Shown here piece after piece: positions 1-8,442 of a stretch of DNA of 64,000 nucleotides. The translations under genes were made by a program, and so were the position numbers. Origin of the DNA: Syntrophomonas_B sp035447945 (lineage in GTDB: Bacteria > Bacillota > Syntrophomonadia > Syntrophomonadales > Syntrophomonadaceae). Location of the stretch: NCBI GenBank assembly GCA_035447945.1, contig DAOTHZ010000002.1, forward strand, positions 6,887 to 70,886, written 5' to 3'. Position 1 is the stretch's first letter. Every line of letters starts with the position of its first letter. The notes under the pieces are model-generated. The model did no database searches, had not been told where the DNA came from, and saw only the letters and a program-made list of their open reading frames with translations.

Positions 1-393
1 AATACCGGCATAAGAAGGCACCGCAACGGCCGAAGTAATACCGGGCACAATCGCAAAATCATAACCCCGCTCTTTCACGTAGAGCGCTTCCTCACCGCCC
101 CGGCCAAATACAAAAGGATCTCCTCCCTTTAACCGGACCACCATTTTCCCCTGGGCGGCTTTGTCGGCCAACAAGGCATTGATTTCTTCCTGGTGAAGCG
201 TATGACGGCTGGATTCTTTGCCGACATAAATCATTTCTGCCTGCGGATTGGCCCAGGCCAGGATATCCGAACTGACCAGGCGGTCATAGATAACCACTTC
301 CGCCTGTTCCAGCAGTTCTTTGCCTTTTATCGTAAACAGCCCGGGATCACCCGGACCGGCACCTACCAAATAAACGAATCCTCTTCTAGCCAT
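1..393 (-). CDS. cobA: Uroporphyrinogen-III C-methyltransferase, N-terminal part (cut by window edge)
   Basis: This is the start of the SAM-dependent enzyme that methylates uroporphyrinogen III twice to precorrin-2, the branch point to siroheme and cobalamin. The first 131 codons are visible. They carry the family signatures VGAGPGDPGL near residue 10, VVRLKGGDPFVFGRGGEE near residue 85 and the PGITSA motif near residue 118. I chose the ATG at 393 because a GGGAG ribosome site lies 7 bases upstream; an ATG at 399 overlaps the hemC stop as ATGA but sits too close to that site. In many clostridia this protein is fused to HemD, which cannot be judged here. It is the last visible gene of the haem operon. 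Confidence 0.93.
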   Translation of the reverse strand, partial: MARRGFVYLVGAGPGDPGLFTIKGKELLEQAEVVIYDRLVSSDILAWANPQAEMIYVGKESSRHTLHQEEINALLADKAAQGKMVVRLKGGDPFVFGRGGEEALYVKERGYDFAIVPGITSAVAVPSYAGI

Positions 394-395
394 GT

Positions 396-1325
396 TCATT
401 CTCCCTGCCCTCTGATTTCATCCAGTACCTGACCGGCCCCCCGGGACAGCAGTTGCTCGGCCAACTGTCGGCCATTGCCGGCTACATCATCCAGCCCGCA
501 TTCCAGGGACGCTTTATATACACGGCTGCCATCCAGCGAGGAAATCAAGCCCTGAATATTTAAATGATCAGCTTCTTTTCTGGCCAGGCAGGCAATTGGC
601 ACCTGACATCCCCCTTCCAGTCTCGCCAGAAAAGCTCGCTCGGCGGTAATCTCCAACCAGGCAACGGGATCGTTGATGGGATTGACCATCTGTAAAGTAT
701 CTTCATCCCCTGCCCGCATTTCAACCGCAACCGCTCCTTGCCCAACCGCTGGCAGGATATGTTCCCCGGCAATGATTTCGCGGATATGGCCTGCAAACCC
801 CAGTCGCTTGACTCCGGCATAAGCCAGGATAATTCCGTCCAGGCCTTGCTCCTCCATCTTTCTGATGCGGGTTTCCACATTGCCCCGCATACTGACCAGT
901 TGCACATCCGGTCGCAAAGTTCGCAATTGAGCCACCCGTCGCAGACTGGAAGTCCCGATGGCAGCTCCGGCTGGTAAATCAGCCAAACACTGATAACGGG
1001 TCGAAAGCAACACATCATGCGGATTTTCACGGGGCAGAACCGCACCTAAACATAAGCCCTCACCCAAAAGCGAAGGCAGGTCTTTCATACTGTGCACGGC
1101 CATATCAATTCTGCCGTCCAGCAGTTCATTTTCAATTTCATGGGTAAATAAACCCTTGTCTCCAATTTGTGCCAGGGGGACATCCAGTATTTTATCCCCT
1201 TTGGTTTTAATGATGACAATTTCGACGGATATTCCTTCCCAACGACGGGATAATTCACGGGCAACGTATTCCGCCTGCCACAAGGCCAGCTTACTGCCCC
1301 GTGTTCCCAACCTTATAACCCGCAT
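396..1325 (-). CDS. hemC: Hydroxymethylbilane synthase (porphobilinogen deaminase)
   Basis: Polymerises four porphobilinogen units into hydroxymethylbilane in tetrapyrrole synthesis. The 309-residue product has the usual family length. It shows the N-terminal RLGTRGSKLALWQ motif, the catalytic Asp of the VHSMKDLP motif (Asp82) and Cys240 in LEGGCQVP, which would carry the dipyrromethane cofactor. The start at 1325 follows an AGAGGGG ribosome site. A longer reading frame exists upstream but lies inside hemA. The gene overlaps hemA by 35 bases, consistent with one transcript. Confidence 0.97.
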   Translation of the reverse strand: MRVIRLGTRGSKLALWQAEYVARELSRRWEGISVEIVIIKTKGDKILDVPLAQIGDKGLFTHEIENELLDGRIDMAVHSMKDLPSLLGEGLCLGAVLPRENPHDVLLSTRYQCLADLPAGAAIGTSSLRRVAQLRTLRPDVQLVSMRGNVETRIRKMEEQGLDGIILAYAGVKRLGFAGHIREIIAGEHILPAVGQGAVAVEMRAGDEDTLQMVNPINDPVAWLEITAERAFLARLEGGCQVPIACLARKEADHLNIQGLISSLDGSRVYKASLECGLDDVAGNGRQLAEQLLSRGAGQVLDEIRGQGE

Positions 1326-2610
1326 TATACCCCTCTTTCTCACAGTCAACTTCAAGATCGAATAAATTCTTAACGACTTCTGCATACAAGTGGCCTTGAT
1401 TGCTTACGGCCATCTCTTTCATTTTCAGCACCGGCGAGCGCAACAATTGATTAACAATCGACGCAGCCATATTCTGTATAATGACCTGATCACGCTCGGA
1501 AATTGTTCCCATGCGGTTGAAGGCCCTTTTCAGCTCGGCTTGTTTGATCGTTTCTCCGGTATTCTTCAGTGAAGCAATAACCGGTATAACATACAGTGAG
1601 GCCATCCACTGGTTGAACTCTTCCATCTGCCCCGTAATAATTTCCTCGGCTGCTTGTGCCGCTTCGAGGCGCTCCTGATAACTGACATTCACAAAATCCT
1701 GCAGATCATCAATGTCATAAATGGTCACCCCGTCAATGGCCTGTAAATTGGCATCCACATCCCGGGGCACGGCAATATCGATAAAAATAATTGGCCGCCC
1801 CTGCCGGGCTTTAAGCGTATTTCCACAGTTGTCCTCTGTGATTACACAGTGGTTGGCTGCCGTACAGCTAATCACGATATCCGCCCTGCTCATTTCCTCG
1901 GCAATTTTATCAAAAAATACGGCCTTTCCTTCAAAAAAAGCTGCCATTTCCATCGCCTTGTCATAGGAACGGTTGGAGACGATGACCGAGTGTATGCCGT
2001 GGGAGATCAGATAACGGGTGGTCAGTTTGCCAGTCTCTCCTGCACCCACCACCAATACGGTTTTATCCTGCAAACTGCCCAATTGCTGAACGGCCAAATC
2101 GACAGCCGCATAGCTGACCGAGACAGGATGCTGGTCAATTTTGGTGTCAGTTCTTACTTTTTTGCCTACATAAAGAGCTTTTTGAAACAAAGCATTCAAT
2201 ACTGCGTCCGAAGCACCGTAATATCGGGCGGCTTCATAAGCTTCCTTGACCTGTCCCAAAATTTGAGTTTCTCCCAGAATCATCGAATCCAGACCAGCAC
2301 TGACCCGGAAAAGGTGGGCGATCGCATCATAACAATTCGGTTGATACATATATTCCTGAAACTGTAATTCCGACAAGCCGGAATAATCGAGCAGAAAATC
2401 CTTCAGCACCTTCTGCCCGGACGGAATATCCCTGGTCGTCGCATATAATTCGGTGCGATTACATGTCGACAAAATGACCAGGCCTTCGATTTCTTCGAAT
2501 TCAGTTAGCCGCTTGTAAGCACTTTCCAGCTGTTTTTCAGAGAAGGCACATTTTTCTCTAATCTCAACCGGAGCGGTGCTGTGACTTAATCCTGCCAAGA
2601 GGACATACAT
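1291..2610 (-). CDS. hemA: Glutamyl-tRNA reductase
   Basis: Reduces glutamyl-tRNA(Glu) with NADPH to glutamate-1-semialdehyde, the first committed step of C5 tetrapyrrole synthesis. The 439-residue protein starts MYVLLAGLSHSTAPVEIRE. It has the catalytic Cys50 in STCNRTELY, a Rossmann segment VVGAGETGKL in the middle and a C-terminal helical dimerisation region. It overlaps the upstream siroheme gene by 25 bases and the downstream hemC by 35, so translation is probably coupled. hemL and hemB are not in the window. Confidence 0.97.
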   Translation of the reverse strand: MYVLLAGLSHSTAPVEIREKCAFSEKQLESAYKRLTEFEEIEGLVILSTCNRTELYATTRDIPSGQKVLKDFLLDYSGLSELQFQEYMYQPNCYDAIAHLFRVSAGLDSMILGETQILGQVKEAYEAARYYGASDAVLNALFQKALYVGKKVRTDTKIDQHPVSVSYAAVDLAVQQLGSLQDKTVLVVGAGETGKLTTRYLISHGIHSVIVSNRSYDKAMEMAAFFEGKAVFFDKIAEEMSRADIVISCTAANHCVITEDNCGNTLKARQGRPIIFIDIAVPRDVDANLQAIDGVTIYDIDDLQDFVNVSYQERLEAAQAAEEIITGQMEEFNQWMASLYVIPVIASLKNTGETIKQAELKRAFNRMGTISERDQVIIQNMAASIVNQLLRSPVLKMKEMAVSNQGHLYAEVVKNLFDLEVDCEKEGYNAGYKVGNTGQ

Positions 2611-3227
2611 TGATTAATTCGCTCCTCTGCCTCTTCATATCGTCCGTCCAGCAACAAATCCAGTAAATCAGAACCAACCATCTGCTCCAATATCTGCTTG
2701 CGCTGATTTATATCCAGGGAGGATTGTTTAAGTTCTTCTCTGAATTGACCCAAAAGATTAACAATATATCCGTATTCTTCTGTGACAATCGCTTCCAGTT
2801 GCCGGCGCAGCCGGGCAGCAAAAAGCGGACTCCGGCCTTCTGTCGAGATGGCAAGCGCCAAAGAGTCCCGCCTTAATACTGAAGGAACAAAAAAATCACA
2901 GTTGGGGGGGTCATCCACCGCATTGACCAGGATCCCTCTTTGCCTGCACAAATCGGCAATTTCCTTGTTCAAACTGTTGTCATCGGTGGCAATAAAAACC
3001 ATAAACACGTTGTCCAGATCATGGTCTTCGAAAGCTCTGGGAATCCATTGCAAGCGTTCTTGCCCTGCCCATTCAGCAATGCCCTCTTCTGCTGCAGGAC
3101 TGACAATTTTTATTCTGGCTCCGTATTCAAGCAAGCTGGCGGCTTTTCTTTCTGCAACCGTACCGCCTCCAACAATGAGGCAGCTTTTACCGGCTACATG
3201 CAAATAAATAGGATATAAATGCTCCAT
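2586..3227 (-). CDS. Precorrin-2 dehydrogenase / sirohydrochlorin ferrochelatase-like protein (MET8/CysG N-terminal family)
   Basis: NAD-dependent oxidation of precorrin-2 to sirohydrochlorin, possibly with iron insertion to give siroheme. The 213-residue protein begins with YPIYLHVAGKSCLIVGGG, the dinucleotide-binding loop of this family, followed by AERKAASLLEYGA. The segment NCDFFVPSVLRRDSLALAISTEGRSP around residues 108-133 is characteristic. It lies between tatA and hemA, a common arrangement in clostridia where siroheme and haem precursors are made together. Assignment to the family is firm; whether it has chelatase activity is not visible. Confidence 0.9.
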   Translation of the reverse strand: MEHLYPIYLHVAGKSCLIVGGGTVAERKAASLLEYGARIKIVSPAAEEGIAEWAGQERLQWIPRAFEDHDLDNVFMVFIATDDNSLNKEIADLCRQRGILVNAVDDPPNCDFFVPSVLRRDSLALAISTEGRSPLFAARLRRQLEAIVTEEYGYIVNLLGQFREELKQSSLDINQRKQILEQMVGSDLLDLLLDGRYEEAEERINQCMSSWQD

Positions 3228-3256
3228 GGTGTCATAAAACAGGTCCGGAATCAGAC

Positions 3257-3439
3257 CTATTCTTTATCCTTTTCGTCTAATTCGTTAAACTCATCGTCCT
3301 TGGCTTTTCTGAAGCTCTGCAGCGCCTTCCCCATGGCTTCGCCAACTTTGGGCAATTTGCCCGGGCCTACGATAATCAACACGATCAACAGAATCAGTCC
3401 AAGTTCCCAAGGTCCAAAATTACCGATCAATCCAAACAA
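3257..3439 (-). CDS. tatA: Sec-independent translocase TatA/E subunit
   Basis: Small single-span membrane protein that multimerises to form the twin-arginine export pore with TatC. One hydrophobic helix (GPWELGLILLIVLIIVGPGKLP) is followed by a short amphipathic helix and a charged acidic tail, about 60 residues in all. I chose the TTG at 3439: the strong GAGGAGG site at 3448-3454 is 8 bases from it but only 2 bases from the in-frame TTG at 3445. A good promoter lies just upstream. A second TatA-like gene is at 50926-51297. Confidence 0.92.
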   Translation of the reverse strand: MFGLIGNFGPWELGLILLIVLIIVGPGKLPKVGEAMGKALQSFRKAKDDEFNELDEKDKE

Positions 3440-3528
3440 GACCAAAACCTCCTCAAAAAACTGTCGCCTTTATCAACAATTCGTTATGCACCCTTGAAAA
3501 ACCTTTGTTTGAAAACATCTCTCTCGTT

Positions 3529-3557
3529 ATTATGACAACAATACCGCACTTTGTAAA
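3529..3557 (-). promoter_or_regulatory. Predicted sigma-A promoter of the tatA-hem operon
   Basis: On the minus strand the sequence reads TTTACA, a 17-base spacer, then CATAAT. The distance to the tatA start is about 90 bases. It lies in the 194-base gap between tatC and tatA and would allow the haem genes to be expressed separately from tatC. Confidence 0.55.
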
Positions 3558-3633
3558 GAATCCGCTTCCAGGTCATTACCCCCAAAAAAGGGATTCTATT
3601 CTATCTTTGATCTGCTCCATTTACCGAAGAATT

Positions 3634-4443
3634 TTATTCATCCGTTTTTTTTGCCGCGTCCTTCTCTGCCGCTGTCGGTTTTTTTTCAAAAAACCTTCGC
3701 TTGTTCTTGCGCTCTTCGCTGGGTCGGGCCAGCCGTGCCACCAGGACACTGATTTCGTAGAGGATATATACTGGTATGCCCATCATCATCTGCGAGATCG
3801 GATCCGGCCCCGGGGTCAGTGCCGCCGCCAGAATGAAGATAATCAGGATGGCATATTTGCGGTTGCGGGACAGCGTCTGCGATGTCACAACCCCCATTTT
3901 CGCAAGAAAAAAAACGATCACCGGGAGCTCGAAAACCAATCCAAAAGGAATTGTAAAAGCCGTTACGAAGGAAACATATTGATCCACTTTAAACATTGTA
4001 TCCAGGTTGGAACCAGCGATATAGATAAAAAATTTCAAGACCAGCGGCAGGATTCCAAAATAAGCAAAGACGATACCACCACAGAACAATAACAATGTAA
4101 CCGGAAACAGAATATAAACATATTTTCTTTCATGGGGAAAGAGGGCCGGTTTGATAAAACTCCAAATTGCCAGAATCACAACTGGAAAGGCTACGCAAAA
4201 GCCGGCGAAAAAGGCCAGTTTGAGTTTGACAAAGAAGGCTTCTGTAACCCCAGTCACAATCAGCTTTTCATTCAGATTATGCAAAGGGGTGATGATAAAT
4301 CGAAGAATCTGCTCATTATAGGCAAAGCACACGAAGGCAGCGATGATGATTGCTATTACGCTGATGATTAAAGACTTCCGCAATGCTTCCAGATGTTCTA
4401 TAATCGTCTGCTTGTCATCTGGACTCAAATCTGAAAAAAACAA
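3634..4443 (-). CDS. tatC: Sec-independent protein translocase TatC
   Basis: Receptor subunit of the twin-arginine translocase, which recognises RR signal peptides of folded exported proteins. The 269-residue protein has the N-terminal IIEHLEALRKSL motif typical of TatC and six hydrophobic segments. A basic, low-complexity C-terminal tail follows the last helix. The start is a TTG with AGGAGG seven bases upstream. It lies 12 bases after the polyprenyl synthase gene and may be transcribed with it. Confidence 0.95.
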   Translation of the reverse strand: MFFSDLSPDDKQTIIEHLEALRKSLIISVIAIIIAAFVCFAYNEQILRFIITPLHNLNEKLIVTGVTEAFFVKLKLAFFAGFCVAFPVVILAIWSFIKPALFPHERKYVYILFPVTLLLFCGGIVFAYFGILPLVLKFFIYIAGSNLDTMFKVDQYVSFVTAFTIPFGLVFELPVIVFFLAKMGVVTSQTLSRNRKYAILIIFILAAALTPGPDPISQMMMGIPVYILYEISVLVARLARPSEERKNKRRFFEKKPTAAEKDAAKKTDE

Positions 4444-4455
4444 TCTGCACCCTCC

Positions 4456-5424
4456 TTAATAATCCCGGCCGGAGATAAAGCCGGCCATATCGGCCAAGGC
4501 TTGACACACCAGCCCATCGGGCAGGAATTGCAGCTGTCTGATCGCCAGATCTGCATATTTTTGGGTTACCTGATAAGCATATTCAATCCCTTCGGAATGA
4601 ACGACAATATCGATTATCTCTTCCGCCCGATGGCGGCAGCATTCCGGTGAAGATAAAAGATTGCTTAATTCCTGTCCCCGCGGGTCAAACTTGATCGCAT
4701 AGATGGAAGGCAGCGTAATCACCCCCTGGCGTATATCACTGCCCACCGGTTTGCCCAGCACCTCTTCCGAGGCGGTAAAGTCCAGAATATCATCAGTTAA
4801 TTGAAAAGCCATGCCCAGATAATAACCGTACCGTTTCAAGGCGGTGACTTCCCGCGGCGCAGCCTGCATGACCATTGCCCCCAGCTGACAGCTGACTGAG
4901 ATTAAAAGGGCGGTTTTGCGTTCAATGCGGTGCAGGTAGTCTTTTAAGCCCTGGCGGGTATTATAACAACTCAGCATCTGCTGGATTTCACCTTCACAAA
5001 TGCGCATGCTGGCATCCGCCAGCACATCCACAATATCGCTGCGGTGATAGCTCTCCACCAGCAGCAGGGCCCGGGCAAAGACAAAATTCCCGGCGTAGAT
5101 GGACATGCGGTTGCCCCAGGCGCTTTTCACTGTTTCCTGCCCCCGACGCAATGAGGAATTGTCGATCACATCATCGTGCACCAGGGTAGCCATGTGAATC
5201 AGTTCCAAGGCGGTCGCCAACGGAATGACTCTTTCGAGCGAGTTGGAAAACAATTTCGCTGACAACAAGGCAAACGCCGGGCGGAGTCTTTTCCCCCCTG
5301 CTTTGACCAAATGAGCAGAAGCATTTTCCAGCACCGACAAATCACTTTGGATATTATTTAATAATTGTTTTTCAACCTGCTCCAGTTCCTCGGCAACATG
5401 TTGAAACAACTCAAATCCAGCCAT
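4456..5424 (-). CDS. Polyprenyl (heptaprenyl-type) diphosphate synthase, catalytic subunit
   Basis: Condenses isopentenyl diphosphate units onto an allylic primer to make the long isoprenoid tail of menaquinone. The 322-residue protein carries both aspartate-rich motifs: HDDVIDNSSLRRG at residues 83-95 and QLTDDILDF near residue 214, plus KAGGKRLRPA near residue 41. The neighbouring ubiX, ubiA and ubiD genes support a quinone side-chain role. A related but catalytically degenerate protein is encoded at 8443-9174 and could be a partner subunit. Product chain length cannot be read from sequence alone. Confidence 0.9.
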   Translation of the reverse strand: MAGFELFQHVAEELEQVEKQLLNNIQSDLSVLENASAHLVKAGGKRLRPAFALLSAKLFSNSLERVIPLATALELIHMATLVHDDVIDNSSLRRGQETVKSAWGNRMSIYAGNFVFARALLLVESYHRSDIVDVLADASMRICEGEIQQMLSCYNTRQGLKDYLHRIERKTALLISVSCQLGAMVMQAAPREVTALKRYGYYLGMAFQLTDDILDFTASEEVLGKPVGSDIRQGVITLPSIYAIKFDPRGQELSNLLSSPECCRHRAEEIIDIVVHSEGIEYAYQVTQKYADLAIRQLQFLPDGLVCQALADMAGFISGRDY

Positions 5425-5495
5425 TATGTTCCCCTTAACACAAAGTAATTATTATTATAAATTCAAACCAAACAAATGCCAAGTAACAGAACGGC

Positions 5496-6077
5496 TTAAC
5501 CATAACGCCGAAAAGAATCGTTGGGAATTCTTAACGCATCCAGAATCTTGCCGGTCATAAAGTCGACCATGTCTTCAATCGTCTGAGGCTGGTGGTAGAA
5601 AGCCGGCATAGCCGGCACGATTGCTACGCCCATTTCAGCCAGTGCCAACATATTACGCAGATGAATGGCACTCAGGGGCGTTTCCCGCGGTACGATGGTC
5701 AGCGGGCGGTGTTCCTTGATCATGACGTCGGCGGCACGTTCAATGAGATTATTGGATGAGCCATGGGCTACGGCTGCCAGGGTGGACATGGTGCAGGGCA
5801 CGATGACCATTCCCTCAGTGATAAAGGAACCGCTGGCCAGGCGCGCAGCTATATCTGCATTATTATATAGATACAGATTGGGCTGGCAAAAAAAGGAGTG
5901 CAAGCTTTGCTCCGGACGTTCACCCAGCTCCCAGCCCATTTCCTGTTGAATCACCAAAACCCCCGGCTGACTGACCACCAAATGAACCTCATAACCCAGA
6001 TCCAACAGGGTTTCAGTCAACCTGATTCCATAAACAACACCGCTGGCTCCGGTTATCGCCACGATATATCTCGGCAT
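5496..6077 (-). CDS. ubiX: Flavin prenyltransferase UbiX (MqnM-type)
   Basis: Makes prenylated FMN, the cofactor that UbiD-family decarboxylases need. The 193-residue product starts MPRYIVAITGASGVVYGIRL, the Rossmann-like FMN site. It also has the conserved central VPCTMSTLAAVAHGSSNNLIERAADV and the KEHRPLTIVPRETPLS segment. The ATG at 6077 follows AGGAGG by 7 bases; an in-frame ATG at 6101 has no ribosome site. It lies between the prenyl synthase and ubiA and presumably serves the UbiD at 6939. Confidence 0.95.
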   Translation of the reverse strand: MPRYIVAITGASGVVYGIRLTETLLDLGYEVHLVVSQPGVLVIQQEMGWELGERPEQSLHSFFCQPNLYLYNNADIAARLASGSFITEGMVIVPCTMSTLAAVAHGSSNNLIERAADVMIKEHRPLTIVPRETPLSAIHLRNMLALAEMGVAIVPAMPAFYHQPQTIEDMVDFMTGKILDALRIPNDSFRRYG

Positions 6078-6097
6078 GCGGTTTCCTCCTGATCCCA

Positions 6098-6958
6098 TCA
6101 TAATAGTATATCCATTACTGCCGTAATAAAGATGATCAACCCCACATAGTGATTAATCTTGAATGAAGCAAAGCTAACCCTTTCCAACTGACCGGGCCGA
6201 ACAATAACATGTTCATAACATAATATCACCGCAGTAAAAACTGTTCCTCCATAATACCACATCCCCAGATCCAGTATCATGCCGGTGAGAAACAGGCATA
6301 CAATCGCCAATCCATGAAATACGGCGGAAAAAATCAGGGCCCCTTTCTCTCCGAACCGGGCAGGAATCGAATACAGATGATTAGCCCGGTCAAATTCGAT
6401 ATCCTGACAGGCATACATGGTATCAAATCCTGCCGTCCAAAAAGCGACTGCCAGCCCCAGCACGAAAGGCTGCCAGTCAAATGTTCCGCTGATGGCAAAC
6501 CACCCTCCTACCGGCCCGATCCCGATCGCCAATCCCATGATGAGGTGGCACCACCAGGTAAATCTTTTGGTATAGGAATAAATCCAGAGAACGAAAACCG
6601 CCAGCGGCGCCAGCTTAAAACACAGCGGATTCAAATGATATGCAGCATAAAACAACAGGCCAAAAAAAACAAAAACCAGCACCCATACCTTTTTGACGGA
6701 AAGCTGGCCGGAAGCCATGATCCAATCTGCCGTGCGCGGGTTGTGCCGGTCAATCTCCCGATCGATCAGCCGGTTCAAACACAAAGCCGCAGATCGGGCA
6801 CTGGCCATGGCCAAGGTGATCCAGCCAAGCTGTGCCAGGCTGGGCACGTCCATCAGCGCTAAAAAAGCACCCAGATAGGCAAAGGGCAAACCGAACAAGC
6901 TGTGTTCAATATCAATCATGGTCAAGAACTTGCGCAGTTTATCCAATTCCGTATTCAC
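6098..6958 (-). CDS. ubiA: UbiA-family prenyltransferase (menaquinone pathway, MqnP-like)
   Basis: Integral membrane enzyme that transfers a polyprenyl chain onto an aromatic acceptor. The 286-residue, multi-span protein has both metal-binding motifs: NRLIDREID at residues 62-70 and DTMYACQDIEFD in the second half. UbiA, UbiD and UbiX together without 4-hydroxybenzoate genes, in an anaerobic Firmicute, match the MqnP/MqnL/MqnM steps of the futalosine route to menaquinone, but no early mqn gene is in the window. It overlaps ubiD by 20 bases. Confidence 0.9.
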   Translation of the reverse strand: MNTELDKLRKFLTMIDIEHSLFGLPFAYLGAFLALMDVPSLAQLGWITLAMASARSAALCLNRLIDREIDRHNPRTADWIMASGQLSVKKVWVLVFVFFGLLFYAAYHLNPLCFKLAPLAVFVLWIYSYTKRFTWWCHLIMGLAIGIGPVGGWFAISGTFDWQPFVLGLAVAFWTAGFDTMYACQDIEFDRANHLYSIPARFGEKGALIFSAVFHGLAIVCLFLTGMILDLGMWYYGGTVFTAVILCYEHVIVRPGQLERVSFASFKINHYVGLIIFITAVMDILL

Positions 6959-8390
6959 TCCACTTGCTGGTTACCAGCGCCTTGATTTCCGCACTCATGA
7001 CGATATCTTCCGGCCACTCTCGATTGTGACCTTCCTCCGGCCATTTGCGGGTAGCATCAATCCCCATTTTCGAGCCGAAAAGCGGCAGCGGAGCAGAATG
7101 ATCAAGCACGTCCAGCGGGCCCTCAACAATCATGGTATCCCGTCGAGGGTCGGCGTTATTGAAAACCTTCCACATAACTTCGGATACATTCTGTACGTTA
7201 ACCGTCTCATCCACCACTATGATATATTTGGCAAACATCATCTGCCCCATACCCCAAAGAGAATTCATAATCTTGCGGGCATGGCCGGGAAACGATTTTT
7301 TAATGGCGACCAGCACGCAATTATGAAACACACCCTCCATGGGCAGATGCATATCCACGATTTCCGGCAGCTGGAACTTCAACAAGGGCAGAAATATTCG
7401 TTCTGTCGCCAAGGCCAGATAGCAGTCCTCCTGCGGCGGCTGTCCGACGATGGTGGTGGGATAAACTGCATTTTTTCGCCGGGTGATACATTTAACATGA
7501 AACACCGGATACTCTCCGGTCAGGGAATAGTAACCGGTATGATCGCCAAAAGGACCTTCCAGGCGACTTTCCGCCAAATCAACGTAGCCTTCCAGAACGA
7601 TCTCGGCATCAGCCGGAACTTCCATGTCGATGGTCTTGCAGCGCACCAGATCAACCGGTTTTTTTCGCAAAAAGCCGGCAAAGATCAATTCGTCGATATC
7701 TGGAGGCAGGGGCGCAGTGGCTGCATAGGCAATCGCCGGATCCCCACCCAGGGCAACAGCCACTTCAATAATATCCCGGCCCATTTCCTTGGATGCTCTG
7801 TAATTGGCTGCTCCGTCATGATGCATATGCCAGTGCATTCCAGTCGTTTGCTTGTCATACACCTGTAGACGATACATGCCCAAATTGCGCTTGCCGGTAT
7901 GGGGATTGCGGGTATAGACCTGCGGCAGGGTAATAAACCGTCCCCCATCCTGCGGCCAGCATTTTAAAATCGGCAACTGGTCGAGATCAGGATCCATGGA
8001 AACCACTTCCTGACAAACGCCACTCTTGACCATGCGCGGGAAGAACGATGACAGTTCTGCCAAACGCGGCAGCAATTTAACTTTGCCCAGCATGGTAGTC
8101 GGTACGTTCTCTGCGATTTGCAGCAGTTGGTTGATTTCTTCACCAATCGCATCCAAATCCTCGACCTGCAAACTCATGGCCATCCGCTTTCTGGTTCCAT
8201 AAGCGTTGATCAGCACCGGCAAGTCAGATCCTTTGACATTTTCGAATAATAAAGCCGGGCCGAAGGCTTTGCTGACCCGGTCGGTAATTTCAGTGATTTC
8301 CAGTTCGGGATCGACTGGAGTCTTGATTCTCACCAGTTCTCCGCGCGTTTCCAACACAGATATAAATTCATGTAAATCTTTATAGGCCAT
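6939..8390 (-). CDS. ubiD: UbiD-family decarboxylase (MqnL-type)
   Basis: Prenyl-FMN-dependent decarboxylase acting on the prenylated aromatic acid in quinone synthesis. The 483-residue protein begins MAYKDLHEFISVLETRGELVRI and shows family segments NLGMYRLQVYDKQTTGMHWHMHHDGA and LEGPFGDHTGYYS, the latter carrying the Glu of the catalytic region. I chose the ATG at 8390 because GAGGAA lies just upstream; the frame stays open further but without a ribosome site. Its cofactor would come from UbiX in the same cluster. Confidence 0.93.
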   Translation of the reverse strand: MAYKDLHEFISVLETRGELVRIKTPVDPELEITEITDRVSKAFGPALLFENVKGSDLPVLINAYGTRKRMAMSLQVEDLDAIGEEINQLLQIAENVPTTMLGKVKLLPRLAELSSFFPRMVKSGVCQEVVSMDPDLDQLPILKCWPQDGGRFITLPQVYTRNPHTGKRNLGMYRLQVYDKQTTGMHWHMHHDGAANYRASKEMGRDIIEVAVALGGDPAIAYAATAPLPPDIDELIFAGFLRKKPVDLVRCKTIDMEVPADAEIVLEGYVDLAESRLEGPFGDHTGYYSLTGEYPVFHVKCITRRKNAVYPTTIVGQPPQEDCYLALATERIFLPLLKFQLPEIVDMHLPMEGVFHNCVLVAIKKSFPGHARKIMNSLWGMGQMMFAKYIIVVDETVNVQNVSEVMWKVFNNADPRRDTMIVEGPLDVLDHSAPLPLFGSKMGIDATRKWPEEGHNREWPEDIVMSAEIKALVTSKWSEYGIG

Positions 8391-8442
8391 TCTCTTCCTC
8401 CTACAGGATTCATTCTTTTCTATGGTAACCCGGCTGCCGTTC

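Noticed and set aside
6918..7868. Plus-strand open frame of 316 codons opposite ubiD
   Set aside because: Shadow of ubiD; no motif.
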